This document shows positions 13,380 to 25,222 of a DNA stretch of 64,000 nucleotides, one piece after another; the first letter of the stretch is position 1; every line of letters begins with the position of its first letter. Source of the DNA: Exophiala sp. HKRS030 (Eukaryota; Ascomycota; Eurotiomycetes; Chaetothyriales; Herpotrichiellaceae); contig JAHWDD010000004.1 of NCBI GenBank assembly GCA_023897205.1, positions 1,116,001 through 1,180,000 of the forward strand, written 5' to 3'. The notes below the pieces were generated by a model, which saw only the letters and a list, made by a program, of their open reading frames with translations, was not told the DNA's origin and did not search any database. The position numbers and the translations under genes were made by a program.

Positions 13380-14463
13380 GTGGACCTTGAGTCGCGCAAA
13401 GGCATATTTTTAGCAATATCAGTACCGACCGCAAGGCCCAGCTTGCACCCTAGTTTTGAGCGTTGGCGTATTGACGAAATCTGAGCTGATGAGAAATGAT
13501 ATAGACGAAAGGCAAGCGAGTTGAATGCAGAAGCCGAGGCATAGAATACTTCTCCTACTTCTCCTACTTCTCCCTATTACCCTCCATATGTTCCATCAGT
13601 GTGGGGCGACCAGATGGTGACATTGGAAAACATTGACCGTCTTTCTTCTACACTCCAGAAGTTGCACAATTACCATGCTAGAACAGGACGTACAGGGTGA
13701 TGGGGAGTTTCCGTTGCACCTTGAAAGGTTCGTCGAAATGAGCCATATAGGAGGCCAATAGATGGGTCGGCTAAAATCCAGATAAATAGGTGGGATGGTT
13801 TGCATTAGCAGCACTGGATAAGACAAAAAGGGTTTATCGCAAGTCACCATACTCCGTCCTATACAGAGATTCCGTGCATATTCCGCATCCCTCAGTGAGG
13901 ATGCTGGATGATGCGCATGGAAGACCGAATGTGCATTGTAACTTTCGAGGTTCATTTGGATCGTTCAGCGTCGACAAATACGTGTCACCAGTAGCTTTGG
14001 TGAAGAGCCTAAAGAATCTCAGAGGTACTCCGTAGTCGGTGCCTGCCCCCGGAACTTAGCAGCTGCTACCTTATAAAGGCAGGTATCCCGAGAAACCGTT
14101 TGCCCGCACTAGCTAGAATTACGTTAGACCCGTCGGCCCCCACAACCCGATGGCAAATGCGATTTCCGGCACCCTCGACTCTTGATATATGAAACTTATG
14201 ACTCCGTAGCGCTCTCAACATTCCCAGACTCAATTACAAACGTTGTCGCTGTCGAAGGAACATCGAACTGAGTTCTGTTTTCAAGATCTTGTGTCTTTCT
14301 CGCATAATCATTTCGTCCACATCGCAAAGAACAGAACAAGTTTCCGTCCAAGGAAAAAATTTGTCCGTTTTTGACTGCAGTTGCTTCCCAGTAGCAGACG
14401 GTCTCTCGAGAATCCAGCGCTCTAGCATTGTTTTTGACTCTCTTCCAGAGAAAACACACCAAA
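13380..14463. other. Intergenic spacer between the mutase and PRO2 genes
   Basis: Contains the gpmI 3' region and the promoter of the proline gene. A 9-nt unit ACTTCTCCT is repeated three times at 13548-13574, and TACTCCGTA lies at 14026-14034. No gene is seen. Confidence 0.6.
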
Positions 14464-15843
14464 ATGTCATTGACCGAGTCGAAACCTGACGCCGCGGCGA
14501 AAGCTGCCTCTCTTTCGGCACGCAGCCTTGCGGTCCTCTCCGTTGCAGCTCGAAATGATGCACTAACGGTCATGCATGACGCTCTACTTGCCAACAAAGA
14601 ACCAATCCTCGCTGCCAACGCACGTGACATGGCTCGAGCTACGTCTGCATCGGAGTCTGGCCATCTCTCACAAGCAGTATTAAAACGTCTCGATCTGTCC
14701 AGACCCGGAAAATATGATGACATGCTGCAGGGCATTCTGGATGTCCGGGGTCTCGACGACCCTGTTGGCAAATGCGATTTGCGTACACTGCTTGATGATG
14801 GACTGGAGCTGGAGCGGGTCTCCTGTCCCATTGGGGTGCTACTTATCATCTTCGAAGCGCGGCCAGAAGTCATCGCCAATATTGCAGCGTTGGCCATTAA
14901 GTCGGGCAACGCGGCGATCCTGAAGGGTGGGAAGGAGTCTTCTGATTCTTTCGAGACTATTGCCAAGGTCATTGGTTCTGCGTTGGAGAAGACACAGGTG
15001 CCCAACGCGGCTATTCAACTCGTCAAAACTCGGGATGTTATCGATCAGCTGCTGGGACTGGACCAGTATATTGACCTCGTCATCCCTCGCGGCGGAAACG
15101 AACTTGTTCGATACGTCAAGGAGCACACCAAGATTCCAGTGTTGGGTCATGCGGATGGATTGTGCAGCGTTTATTTGCACAGGGATGCTGACAAGGACAC
15201 TGCAGTCCGTGTGGTGGTAGACTCCAAGTGCGATTACCCAGCGGCGTGCAATGCCGCAGAGACATTACTGGTGCATGAAGCAGCATTAACAACTATTCTG
15301 CCGGCCGTGGCTGAAGCACTGTTTGCAAAAGGCGTCTCTCTGCGGTGTGATGAGAAGAGTATGGAAGCTTTGAAGAAGGCACTCTCTCCAACTAGTGCAG
15401 CATTGGTGCAGGGCTCTACTGACAAAGACTACGATACGGAATTCCTAGATCTGATCATGGCTGTAAAGACCGTGCCTGGTACAACAGTAGACTCTACTGA
15501 CGACGCTTCTCTGGATATGGCTGTCGCACATATCAACACACATGGCTCGAAGCATACCGACTGCATTGTAACAAGCTCAGACGAGTCAGCAGAAAAGTTC
15601 ATGTCTTCAATTGACGCGGCTGGTGTCTACTGGAATGCATCTACACGATTTGCGGATGGCATGAGATACGGCTTTGGCACCGAAGTTGGCATCAGCACGA
15701 ACAAAATCCACTCGAGAGGACCGGTCGGCCTCGAAGGGCTGACGATCTACAAGTACAAGCTCAGAGGTCATGGACAGACTGCTGGTGAATATGGAGAAGG
15801 GAGTGGCAAAAGACGGTACAAGCATCAAAACTTGGCCATCTGA
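14464..15843 (+). CDS. PRO2: Gamma-glutamyl phosphate reductase (proline biosynthesis)
   Basis: NADPH-dependent reduction of gamma-glutamyl phosphate to glutamate-5-semialdehyde, the second step of proline synthesis. It is a single exon of 459 aa, close to yeast Pro2 (456 aa). I chose the ATG at 14464 because it opens MSLTESKPDAAAKAA, which aligns with the usual N terminus. The same frame is open for a few codons upstream but has no earlier ATG. Aldehyde-dehydrogenase-fold features are GVLLIIFEARPEV, the conserved LKGGKES loop, IPRGGNELVRYV, the catalytic cysteine in DYPAACNAAETLLVH, and the C-terminal NASTRFADGMRYGFGTEVG. No broken motif is seen. Confidence 0.97.
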   Translation: MSLTESKPDAAAKAASLSARSLAVLSVAARNDALTVMHDALLANKEPILAANARDMARATSASESGHLSQAVLKRLDLSRPGKYDDMLQGILDVRGLDDPVGKCDLRTLLDDGLELERVSCPIGVLLIIFEARPEVIANIAALAIKSGNAAILKGGKESSDSFETIAKVIGSALEKTQVPNAAIQLVKTRDVIDQLLGLDQYIDLVIPRGGNELVRYVKEHTKIPVLGHADGLCSVYLHRDADKDTAVRVVVDSKCDYPAACNAAETLLVHEAALTTILPAVAEALFAKGVSLRCDEKSMEALKKALSPTSAALVQGSTDKDYDTEFLDLIMAVKTVPGTTVDSTDDASLDMAVAHINTHGSKHTDCIVTSSDESAEKFMSSIDAAGVYWNASTRFADGMRYGFGTEVGISTNKIHSRGPVGLEGLTIYKYKLRGHGQTAGEYGEGSGKRRYKHQNLAI

Positions 15844-17205
15844 AGACGGACATGTCTGTGCAAATTTGGGCTTGATTAAGGTCAAATATAGAGCCGCCGC
15901 GGCCGATTTCAACCTTCAAAGACGAACGGAGCCTGCTTTGTGGGATGTGGAATCCACGGTCGAACGATAACGCCTCACAACTATGATCAACCCTGTTGGC
16001 AGAATGATGTTCTTATCCTTCAAGTCCGTGGTGGGCTACTTCCCAGTGCTGCCCCGGGAAAATAATGGTCTCGGCTGGCTTACAACCTTTGAGATTCCAG
16101 CCGCGCAAATTAATCCAACCTCGTCCATGCCAGCTACGTTCTGCCCCTCCAGGCTCGATTACGGTAAATTGAACACGTCAACTGCGAGCTTCCATCTATC
16201 GGGCTGTTTGAACCCTGACGTACATGATCATGCTTCACGGGCAGTCAAAGTATAAAAGTCATGTCCATACAAAGTCATTTCTATCTGTCTGTCTGTTTGT
16301 CTCCATTTGGCAAATAAACATTATTAAGAAGAACAAAAACTCATCTCATAACCCGCAAAGGGATTATGAGAATAGAAAACCAGGGAAACTGATTTTTAAA
16401 GTGGCAACACCGCTGCCACTCGAACCCTACCACCCATTACTTCCGACTCTCTCCAGAACATTGCTAAAGATCACGGGCGACATTCTGGTAAACATAACGC
16501 CAATGACCTTCAGAAGGGGTCCTGGGTACTATGAAGGAAGGCCTTTTGTGTTCAGACACGAGTCCCATTGTTGAACAAAATTTGCACAACGTAATATATC
16601 AAGTGAACATTGTCGATTGAATTGGTGAATATGGATATTGATTGCGCCAAAAGGGATATTGTTCGATATATCGCCAAGCTGACTGAGCGACAACAATACT
16701 ATTTCTCCATTATAACAATGTTGTCGCCAAGTGCCCCGACGCCTGCATTATGTGTTGCAACTCTGTCTACTTTGCAGACCCCTTCAAAGATCAAACTGCA
16801 TTTCTATCACCATCGTCAAGACACCAGCGACAAGCTCGAGACTTCATCTCATCATACGTTCACATCTTGCAAAGGCTGTATACCCACCGATGACAGTTAC
16901 CGTCCTCCTCAATGCAGGCTTTGCATCTCTCAACCTTGGTATGGTGACTTGAGGAAGCTGTCCGGGCTCGCCAATTGGCAAGTCGACGATCAACTCATCA
17001 GCCTATACAAAATGTGGGATACCCAAAGGAATAATGGTTTCAATCTATAAAATAACGAAAACTCGTCCTTTTCAGATCGCAACGCGCATCACATTAGACA
17101 TTCGAGCCAGACTGCTTTCAGTTCATTGTGGCTTATTTCATATACCATGACTGCGGCAGATGGCTACATCGGAAATCGTGGCCCAATGAGAACCCTAAGT
17201 CGAAC
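15844..17205. other. Gene-poor, AT-richer stretch downstream of PRO2
   Basis: No intact gene is recognised. The short open frame at about 16610-17050 contains LSGLANWQVDDQLISLYKMW, which could be a decayed copia Gag start, but the match is too weak to call. The stretch leads directly into the rDNA and copia relics. Confidence 0.4.
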
Positions 17206-17220
17206 ATAATCCCTACCAGA

Positions 17221-17282
17221 AGCTTCAGCTACGAAGACCTTGTTACGACTTTTACTTCCTCTGAGTGACCAGGTTTGACCAA
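17221..17282 (-). rRNA. Degenerate fragment of the 3' end of the 18S rRNA gene
   Basis: Read on the minus strand, this matches the conserved 3' terminus of eukaryotic small-subunit rRNA. Positions 17238-17259 are a perfect copy of the universal ITS5 primer site. The match weakens on both sides: the CTTGGTCATTTAGAGG region reads CCTGGTCACTCAGAGG, and the terminal CCGTAGGTGAACC region has about four changes over 19 positions. Sequence beyond this does not follow 18S or ITS1. It is therefore a small dispersed rDNA fragment, not a functional gene. Confidence 0.75.
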
Positions 17283-17559
17283 TGTCTGGTTCTATAAGAA
17301 TACCAGACTTCGGATATGTATCTCGCCCCATGGGCACTCGATGAAGAGCTCTGTCCCATGGGAACTAACCTTCTTCACAACGAAGAGTCTTGATACATTG
17401 GAAGGAAACTTCATTATGGATCTTGACGAGATATATGAGTCTCTTCGATATATTTATCCACCTTGACAATCGCGATAGAAGAGCGAATTTCTCTTTTGAC
17501 TATTCCTTCGCAACATATCTAAAGAATAGACGGCCAATACCGGATCTTCTTAATACAAG

Positions 17560-17930
17560 GTCAAAGCCAAACAGTCCTCTGGAATCTCATCCAATTCGTC
17601 GTCAAATAAGGCCTATTCGACGACCCTTTCAACGACCTATTCCTCGTCGGTCAACACTGGTTTATATGACGAGTGGATTCTCGATTCCGGTTCGGATGTA
17701 CATGTCCGCCGACTTGACACTCCTGGGTTCGTCCCTCAACGCCTCGCGGGGCCTCATGAGAAACTTAAGATGTGGCGTCAATTCTATCGATTCTCTAGGA
17801 TCTATCACCATTCAAATGGAAACACCAATAGGAACAAGCCCATGTCATTCTGACAGAGGTTCTCTGTGTCGTAGGGTTCATGACAAAAGTCGTCTCCCTG
17901 CTTTTAGAAGTAATTGAATGAAAAATGATT
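17560..17930 (+). pseudogene. Ty1/copia retrotransposon protease-region relic
   Basis: Three pieces of the Gag-Pol protease region of a copia-type LTR retrotransposon are found in three reading frames. The first is YDEWILDSGSDVHV at about 17665-17706, the aspartic protease D-S-G motif in its usual W-I-L-D-S-G context. The second is DSLGSITIQMETPIGTSPC at about 17790-17847, the strand before the protease end. The third is LTEVLCVVGFMTKVVSLLLE at about 17850-17910, matching the conserved L..VL.VPGF.TN.VSL block. At least two frameshifts separate them, with stops upstream, so the element is dead. No reverse transcriptase, integrase or LTR was recognised nearby. Confidence 0.75.
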
Positions 17931-17994
17931 GTAATTTAAGAAAGCGCAATAAAAGGCCATCGGCATGGTTGACCGTCTGTGCATGAGAACTCCT

Positions 17995-19188
17995 TCAAAC
18001 CAAAGTCCCGTCTACGACACAAACGGCCTTGCCCTTGACGTCTCCCTTTTCCAAGAGTTCCACCATCTTGGGGACCTCGCCGAGGCCGTTGAAAACCTGG
18101 GTCTCGGCGCGGATGTCGTGTCTGGCGACGACGTCCAGCATCTCCCGAGCCGTGTCACAATCTCCGTACATGGTCCCCTTGATGGTCACGTCCCGCAGCA
18201 CGACGTCCTGAAAGGGGACCGTGATCTCCTCGGGTTGGGCGGCCTGGACGACGGTGCCGTGCGTGCGGGTGATGGCGACCGAAAGGGCGGCGGTGGAAGG
18301 GTGGTCACTGACGTTGACGGTCGCCTCGACCCCGAGCCCGTCCGGGGTGAGGTTACGAACCTGGGCCACGACGCTCGTCTTGGGTTGACGGGCGTCCAGG
18401 ACGTGGTCCGCCCCCGCGGCACGTGCGATCTCGAGCCCCGCGTCCCTCGCGTCGACGGCGACGACGTTGATCCCCTTCGCCTTTGCGAACCGGACCCCGA
18501 AGTGGCCCAGGCCCCCTCCCGCCCCGACGATGGCCAACCACCCTCCCGCCTCGACCCCGCTGACCGCCAGGGCCCGGTAGACGGTCAACCCGGCGCAGGC
18601 CAGAGGGGCCGCGGTCACAAACGACACGGCGTCGGGCACGACGCAACTCTCCCGGGAGTCCGCGACGTGGTACTCGGCGAAGGCGCCGTCGGATTTGATC
18701 CCGGTGGCCCCGTCGCTCTCGAGGCAGTACTGACTCCAGTTCCTGTCGGGAGGGGCGGTGCAGTTGACGCATTTCCCGCACGCGTGTAGTTTGATGCCCG
18801 TCATGACCCGGTCGCCCGGTTTGAAATCTCGGACCGCCTCCCCCTTGGCCACCACCACGCCCGTCCCCTCGTGGGACATGGTGATGGGTAACGTCGACCC
18901 GAACACCCCCGCGAGGACCATCAGGTCCGTGTGGCAGAGTGAAGCGACAGCCGTACGCAAAATCAAATCGTGCGGACCCAGTTTGGAAATGGTGGGTGTC
19001 GGGACCTTTTGGATTGCGAGTGGTGCATTGTACTATTTGTACATGTGTATCAGTGGATGGAGTCTTTGAAGAGGGAAACCTGATCGATGATACACGGGAG
19101 TGATCCAGGGAAGAACAATAGTAGTACGTACATTGACGACTTGAACGGCGAGCATTTCACTAGGGAGTTCTTCTTCTGATGAAGCCAT
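17995..19188 (-). CDS. Zinc-dependent alcohol dehydrogenase (MDR family)
   Basis: Medium-chain NAD(P)-dependent alcohol/aldehyde oxidoreductase, probably cytosolic. Exon 1 is 19132-19188 (MASSEEELPSEMLAVQVVN), the intron is 19033-19131 and exon 2 is 17995-19032. The product is 364 aa, close to the usual length. Catalytic zinc ligands appear as C-H-T-D and in SHEGTG, where the normal first glycine of GHE is serine. The structural zinc site is intact: CGKCVNC followed by a fourth Cys 12 residues later. The Rossmann motif is GAGGGLGHFG, and VVAVDAR after strand 2 suggests NAD rather than NADP. The gene is visibly GC-rich (about two thirds by eye) with mostly C/G third positions, unlike its neighbours. 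That suggests strong expression bias or acquired DNA. The substrate is unknown. Confidence 0.93.
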
Positions 19189-19779
19189 GGCTTGTTTTCT
19201 GTGACCGTTACCTTGCGGGTCGAATAATTCGTTGTTGTCAACGGATCGGTCTCGGTCTGAGGATGTCTTGAACAGACGCACCGGATGCACTTATATACCC
19301 TGCAGGCTGTTCGTCCCGCTGAGATTTGTCCTTCCGTAATGAATGCTGGATGCCTCGAGTATGATGGCTGCCGACGGCCAAAAGCCGCAAAAACCGGTGT
19401 GATTGAATGGTATTACTGTCACTGTCAAGCTCACTGAATTGGTGTAAGGCGGATACTGTAGTTAATGTTAGTCTGATGGTTAGTATGACATTCGCTTCTC
19501 GATTTCATATTCTTTAAGAAATCGTACCCATGACCTCACGACGAAGTTGGCTTGGGGAATATCCGTGCGAATACTCCGGACTTCAATAAACCGCCAAAGC
19601 ACCTCCGCAGACCCCCACATTGACTCGATATGGAAACCCGTCAACACACAGCGCCGACGAGATGGAATGACCTTGCCCGGACCAGCCTACAGGGGAAGGT
19701 TACAAAGAAGACCAAAAATATCAACGCCGTGCAACATTAGTCGTCTCGTACCGTGGACCTATACGTTCGCACCCCGGCT
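19189..19779. other. Spacer between the ADH promoter and the SDR 3' end
   Basis: Upstream region of the ADH gene, with a TATATA-like element near 19291 about 100 bp before its ATG, and the 3' flank of the SDR gene. No gene is seen. Confidence 0.5.
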
Positions 19780-20926
19780 TCACATGGTACCCTTCTCTTC
19801 TCCGGCGGCGTTCATGGCAGAGACAGTTGCCTCTTTGCTGCTCTCCGACATTCCCAGCAAGATCTTCTGATGAAGCCAATGCGGCCAGCCTCTTATTCCT
19901 GTCACCGCGGAAAACGATGACGGCACGACTATCTGTCCACTGTTACCCGAGTACAATTGTCCCACGACGGCGTCCGCCACAATGTCCGGTTCGACCATGG
20001 GCGCTTTCAATCCGTGGGCCACCAGGCGTTGGACCATTGGCGTGCGAACCCATGCGGGCAAAACGACACTGTTGTTGTTCCCTCTGGTCAGAAAAACACC
20101 GGCACCTCACGGAGTCGCGCAATGGCCTCGGGTCAAAGCCCGGGTCCTGGAATAGGGAGAAAACTGCTCACCTGGTCCGCACCCTTTTCGCATTATAATA
20201 AGCTGCCAATTCCAGACCCAGGCCCTCGTGGAAGGCCAGGGCAGCCGCTTTGGACGAGGCATATGTCACATTCGCCGCCCGCGGGCCGTGAGCAGCCAGA
20301 CTCGCGACGGTGACTACGTGACCGTGATCATTTTCGACCATACGAGGCAAAAACTCCTGGACCAGTTGAAAATGCGAAAAGACATTGACGGCAAAAGTCT
20401 TTTGGACGTCGTGCATCGGTATACCTAGAATCGTAGCGTCGAGAGCAAGAGCAGCGTTGTTGATGAGGACGGTCGGATGGCCATGCTCAGCCCGGATTCG
20501 ATTGCACGTCGTCCGGACAGATTCCAAATCACTAATGTCAAGTTGATATGCAGACACGTTGGGAGCTGTGTTTTTCGAGAGCTCTTAATATCCCCCTGAC
20601 CTGACGAAGAAAGAAGCTCGTTGGGACAATCGCTCACCTGAGTGTGGTTTTTCTGGACCGGTTATATCGAGAATGATGACTTTGACTCCTTTGGCGGCCA
20701 ACCTTTCCACAATCTTTGCACCGATCCCTGAATTACCCCCTGTGATGACTACGATTTCCTTTTTCCAGTTCCATGTCGAGTTTGGAGTGTAGTGATTTAA
20801 TGCTCTTTGTGACAACCACGCGTTGACAGTAGAGAGGGCGCGTATGCCAAAGAGGACCCCGAGGACAGGTAAGCCATATCGTCTAATTCTTTGATCTGAG
20901 GCGATGCGATGGTACAATGCCTCCAT
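19780..20926 (-). CDS. Short-chain dehydrogenase/reductase with N-terminal membrane anchor
   Basis: NAD(P)-dependent oxidoreductase of the classical SDR family, similar in build to membrane-bound retinol dehydrogenase and DHRS-type enzymes. Exons are 20638-20926, 20172-20565 and 19780-20068, and the total is 972 nt and 323 aa. The ATG at 20926 is the first in frame. Residues about 16-40 form a hydrophobic helix (YGLPVLGVLFGIRALSTV), a likely membrane anchor. Cofactor motif is TGGNSGIG, followed by LINNAAL, then the catalytic serine in VASLAAH and YASSK with Tyr and Lys four apart. The catalytic set is complete. It runs in the same direction as the ADH gene and divergently from the sterol-reductase-like gene. 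Joint function in lipid or sterol oxidation is only inference. Confidence 0.9.
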
Positions 20927-21736
20927 TGAGTTGATGTTGTTGATCACACCGGCATGTCACTCGGCGACGTGAAGGATGCAAGATGGCGCAAATTAGAATC
21001 GAAAAGACTCGTTCTCAACTGGGAGATGTTGTCGGGGGAATCAAAAATCACTTGTGATGATTCTGTGATGGATTGAAGAACCGTGATACGATCGTTGTAG
21101 TTATCAGGGCTTAATGTGAGTATTTAAAAATTCGAGTACGGAGTACCTCGGGAGCCATTCAGTTTCAGGCCCGCCGTCCAAGACCCTCAATAGGTTGATT
21201 GTGACTAGGTTCTAGTGCTGTATGTAAGCCAGGGACATTTGGGTTGGCAAGCATTTTTGTCGTTATTTGTGCCTTGCTCAGCTGAGTTTGTAATGTAAAC
21301 ACTCTAGAAAAGGCGGCAAATCTCACAAGGTACAGCGAAGAGATCTCGAGGCCGCGTACTTCTGGTGTACATGAGTACTCCATACTCGGGGCTACAGCCT
21401 TGTCGCCAAGTGGATTCGTGGGTACTGAAAGTAGTTCTTCGGGCTCGCCGGATGTGGTTAAATATGGCGACGACGACGACAATATTTAACTAATTGCTTA
21501 CTGCACAATATATCAGACATCGTTACTCGTGTTTACTTTTGTATAGTCACATCACTTCCTACAGCATTCAGCCTTGTTTTTGATTCTTGAGCAATGTATC
21601 GCAGACACTTGACTGTACATATGAAGATCTGAAGCTACGACAAGCTTTTCGGGTACATGCATTTCTTTGGACTGATTTACGAACGAACTACACATGGATA
21701 AGTTTTGGGATTTAAACAGGAACAAAACCAAAAAAC
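20927..21736. other. Divergent promoter region of the SDR and sterol-reductase-like genes
   Basis: An 810-bp head-to-head spacer that could coordinate both genes. It contains TACGGAGTAC at 21137-21146. No additional gene is supported. Confidence 0.5.
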
Positions 21737-23353
21737 ATGAAAATATCAGCGGCTTGGAGAGACGAAAGTCCTCAAATGCAAGAACACAGAGATAGAGTGT
21801 CGACGATCTCGAAACAGATTGCTCAATTCAACGCCTCAGACGCGCCATTCCGAATCTTCCACGGCAACACCAACTCGACTCGACCCAGCGTTCGGACCAA
21901 GACAGGTACGGTCGACATTTCAGCACTCAAGAACGTCCTATCTGTGGATACGTCCTCAAAAAAATGCCTCGTCGAGCCCAACGTACCCATGGACGCCTTG
22001 GTGGCCGCGACATTACCTCACGGGCTGGTACCTCCTGTCGTGCCCGAGTTCCCCGGCATCACGGTCGGAGGTGCCGTCGCAGGCACGGCGGGGGAGAGTA
22101 GTAGTTTCCGACACGGCTTCTTCGACAAGTCGATGACCTGGGCCGAAGTCGTTCTGGCCGACGGTGAGGTGGTTGTCGCTTCCAACGACCAAAACCAGGA
22201 TTTGTTCCTTGGGCTGGCGGGGACTTTTGGTACATTGGGAGTGGCTACATTGTTTGAGATTTCCCTTGTTCCGGCAAAAGAGTACGTGGAACTCTCTTAT
22301 GTTCCAGTCAGTAACATTGAACACGCCCAGCGAGTCATTCGACAAGTCTCTGAAGAAGCCGACGAGATGAACTTTTTGGATGGTATCATGTTTGGACCGG
22401 ATAAAGGTATTGTCATGGCTGGGAAGTTTGTAGACAAAACCACAACGACCGTCGCCGGCACTCCCCTCCCTGTAGTAACGTTTACTGGAGCATGGGATCA
22501 ATGGTTTTATCTACACGCCGGACAAGTCATGGACGAATACTTACCCTCGGCAGCCTCAACCCCGGCTTCTCCCACTGCTAGCTCTTCTTCTTCCAAACTC
22601 GACTCTATCCATATCGTCCACCGAGACCTCATCCCATTACAGGATTACCTGTTCCGTTACGACCGCGGAGCCTTTTGGACCGGTAGATTTGCATTCACCT
22701 ACTTTTTGACCCCCTTCACTCGGCTCACCAGGTGGTTGGTCGACTATTACATGCACACCAGGGTCATGTACCACGCCTTGCACCGATCCGGACTCATGCA
22801 GAGGTTCATCATCCAAGACATGGCCTTGCCGAACCGAAACGTACCCGACTTTTCCCACTGGTTGGACCTCGAGCTGCCACACATTTACCCACGTTGGTTG
22901 TGTCCTCTCAAGACCGACGAGACTGTCAGTATGCACCCTCACTTGGCTCCTGCCGCTCGTCACAATGATGATGTACTCCTGAACATCGGAGTCTGGGGAC
23001 CGACACCTCCCACCGTGACTCAAGTCAACATCAACCGTCGCATCGAGTCCAAATTGGTTTCTCTCCAAGGAATGAAATGGTTGTACGCTCAAACTTTTTA
23101 TACCGAGGACGAATTTTGGAACATTTATGACCGAAAATGGTACGAGTCGTTGAGGGAAAAGTATCGAGCTCAGAAATTACCTAGCGTTTATGAGAAAGTA
23201 AGGACCAAGTTTGATGATGCTGGCGGTAACACCAACACAAACAATATCAGGCTTGGTATAGAAAAGGGATTCTGGAGTACATGGCCTTTTGCTGGTATAT
23301 ATGGCGTGTTGAGTGCCATCAAGGGTGGTGATTATTTGAGGAAGAGTACCTAA
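21737..23353 (+). CDS. FAD-dependent oxidoreductase similar to Delta24-sterol reductase (DHCR24/DIMINUTO)
   Basis: Flavoprotein of the FAD_binding_4 (PCMH) family. The closest recognisable relatives are Delta(24)-sterol reductases. It is a single exon of 538 aa. The FAD domain includes RIFHGNTNSTRPS, the Leu/Val-rich LVEPNVPMDALVAATLPHGL, and the family block VVPEFPGITVGGAVAGTAGE followed by SSFRHGFFD. The C-terminal half carries DRGAFWTGRFAF and aromatic segments typical of DHCR24. Unlike vertebrate DHCR24 I see no obvious N-terminal membrane segment, so location is uncertain. Fungal paralogues of this group act on varied sterol or secondary-metabolite substrates. The reaction here is inferred from family only. 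Confidence 0.85.
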   Translation: MKISAAWRDESPQMQEHRDRVSTISKQIAQFNASDAPFRIFHGNTNSTRPSVRTKTGTVDISALKNVLSVDTSSKKCLVEPNVPMDALVAATLPHGLVPPVVPEFPGITVGGAVAGTAGESSSFRHGFFDKSMTWAEVVLADGEVVVASNDQNQDLFLGLAGTFGTLGVATLFEISLVPAKEYVELSYVPVSNIEHAQRVIRQVSEEADEMNFLDGIMFGPDKGIVMAGKFVDKTTTTVAGTPLPVVTFTGAWDQWFYLHAGQVMDEYLPSAASTPASPTASSSSSKLDSIHIVHRDLIPLQDYLFRYDRGAFWTGRFAFTYFLTPFTRLTRWLVDYYMHTRVMYHALHRSGLMQRFIIQDMALPNRNVPDFSHWLDLELPHIYPRWLCPLKTDETVSMHPHLAPAARHNDDVLLNIGVWGPTPPTVTQVNINRRIESKLVSLQGMKWLYAQTFYTEDEFWNIYDRKWYESLREKYRAQKLPSVYEKVRTKFDDAGGNTNTNNIRLGIEKGFWSTWPFAGIYGVLSAIKGGDYLRKST

Positions 23354-23991
23354 ACGAGAGTTTCATTACCCCGGGGCGGAGACTGGACGATATCTACTCC
23401 GGACTCAGGTCAGGTATAGATGGGAACATTGATGTTGTTGTACATCTCCTGTACATATTCTGTACTCTGTTCACCGTTGCAATCAAATGAAATGATATAC
23501 ACATACACAATGAGCACATACTCAGTCGAACACATTTATTGGATTCGATCGGCTCCAAAAAATAAGCCACAAGTCAACAAGGTTGTCGAATCTCTATACT
23601 CACTTGCTAGGACATGCTTTGTTCGGGACGGGGATTTTCTTCTTCTTTCAAACTCGAATTGGATTTCATCATTTCGCTCAATCTTTGGCAAAAAATTCAT
23701 GCATGTTCTGCTTGCTCTGCACCACAATTTCAAGGGCCGTTGTCCGTCACGTCGTACATGCAGGACAACAACAAAACACAATTCTCTCGCTTGCTCTGGC
23801 CATGGCTCCGGCTTTGAAACCAAGTATCGCTCCATGCCAATCAACCCCTTCCCCCCCCCAAAATGACCAAGTATCTAAGCATGTGGTAAATGCTCACGAC
23901 TCTTATTTCAGGTCCTGTTTCCTTTCGGGACAACACATTTCTATTTCCGTGGCGACCCAAATCATCATCGTCGTCGTCGTTGTCATCACCA
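23354..23991. other. Convergent spacer before the MAP kinase gene
   Basis: Tail-to-tail spacer. It includes an eight-C homopolymer near 23853 and short GTC/ATC-type triplet runs near 23965-23997, next to the kinase stop codon. No gene is seen. Confidence 0.5.

Positions 23992-25222
<1,231 letters not shown>

Noticed and set aside
17965..18789. 274-codon plus-strand frame over the ADH gene
   Set aside because: It is a product of the high GC of the real minus-strand gene; the translation is Asp/Gly/Val/Arg rich without any family features.
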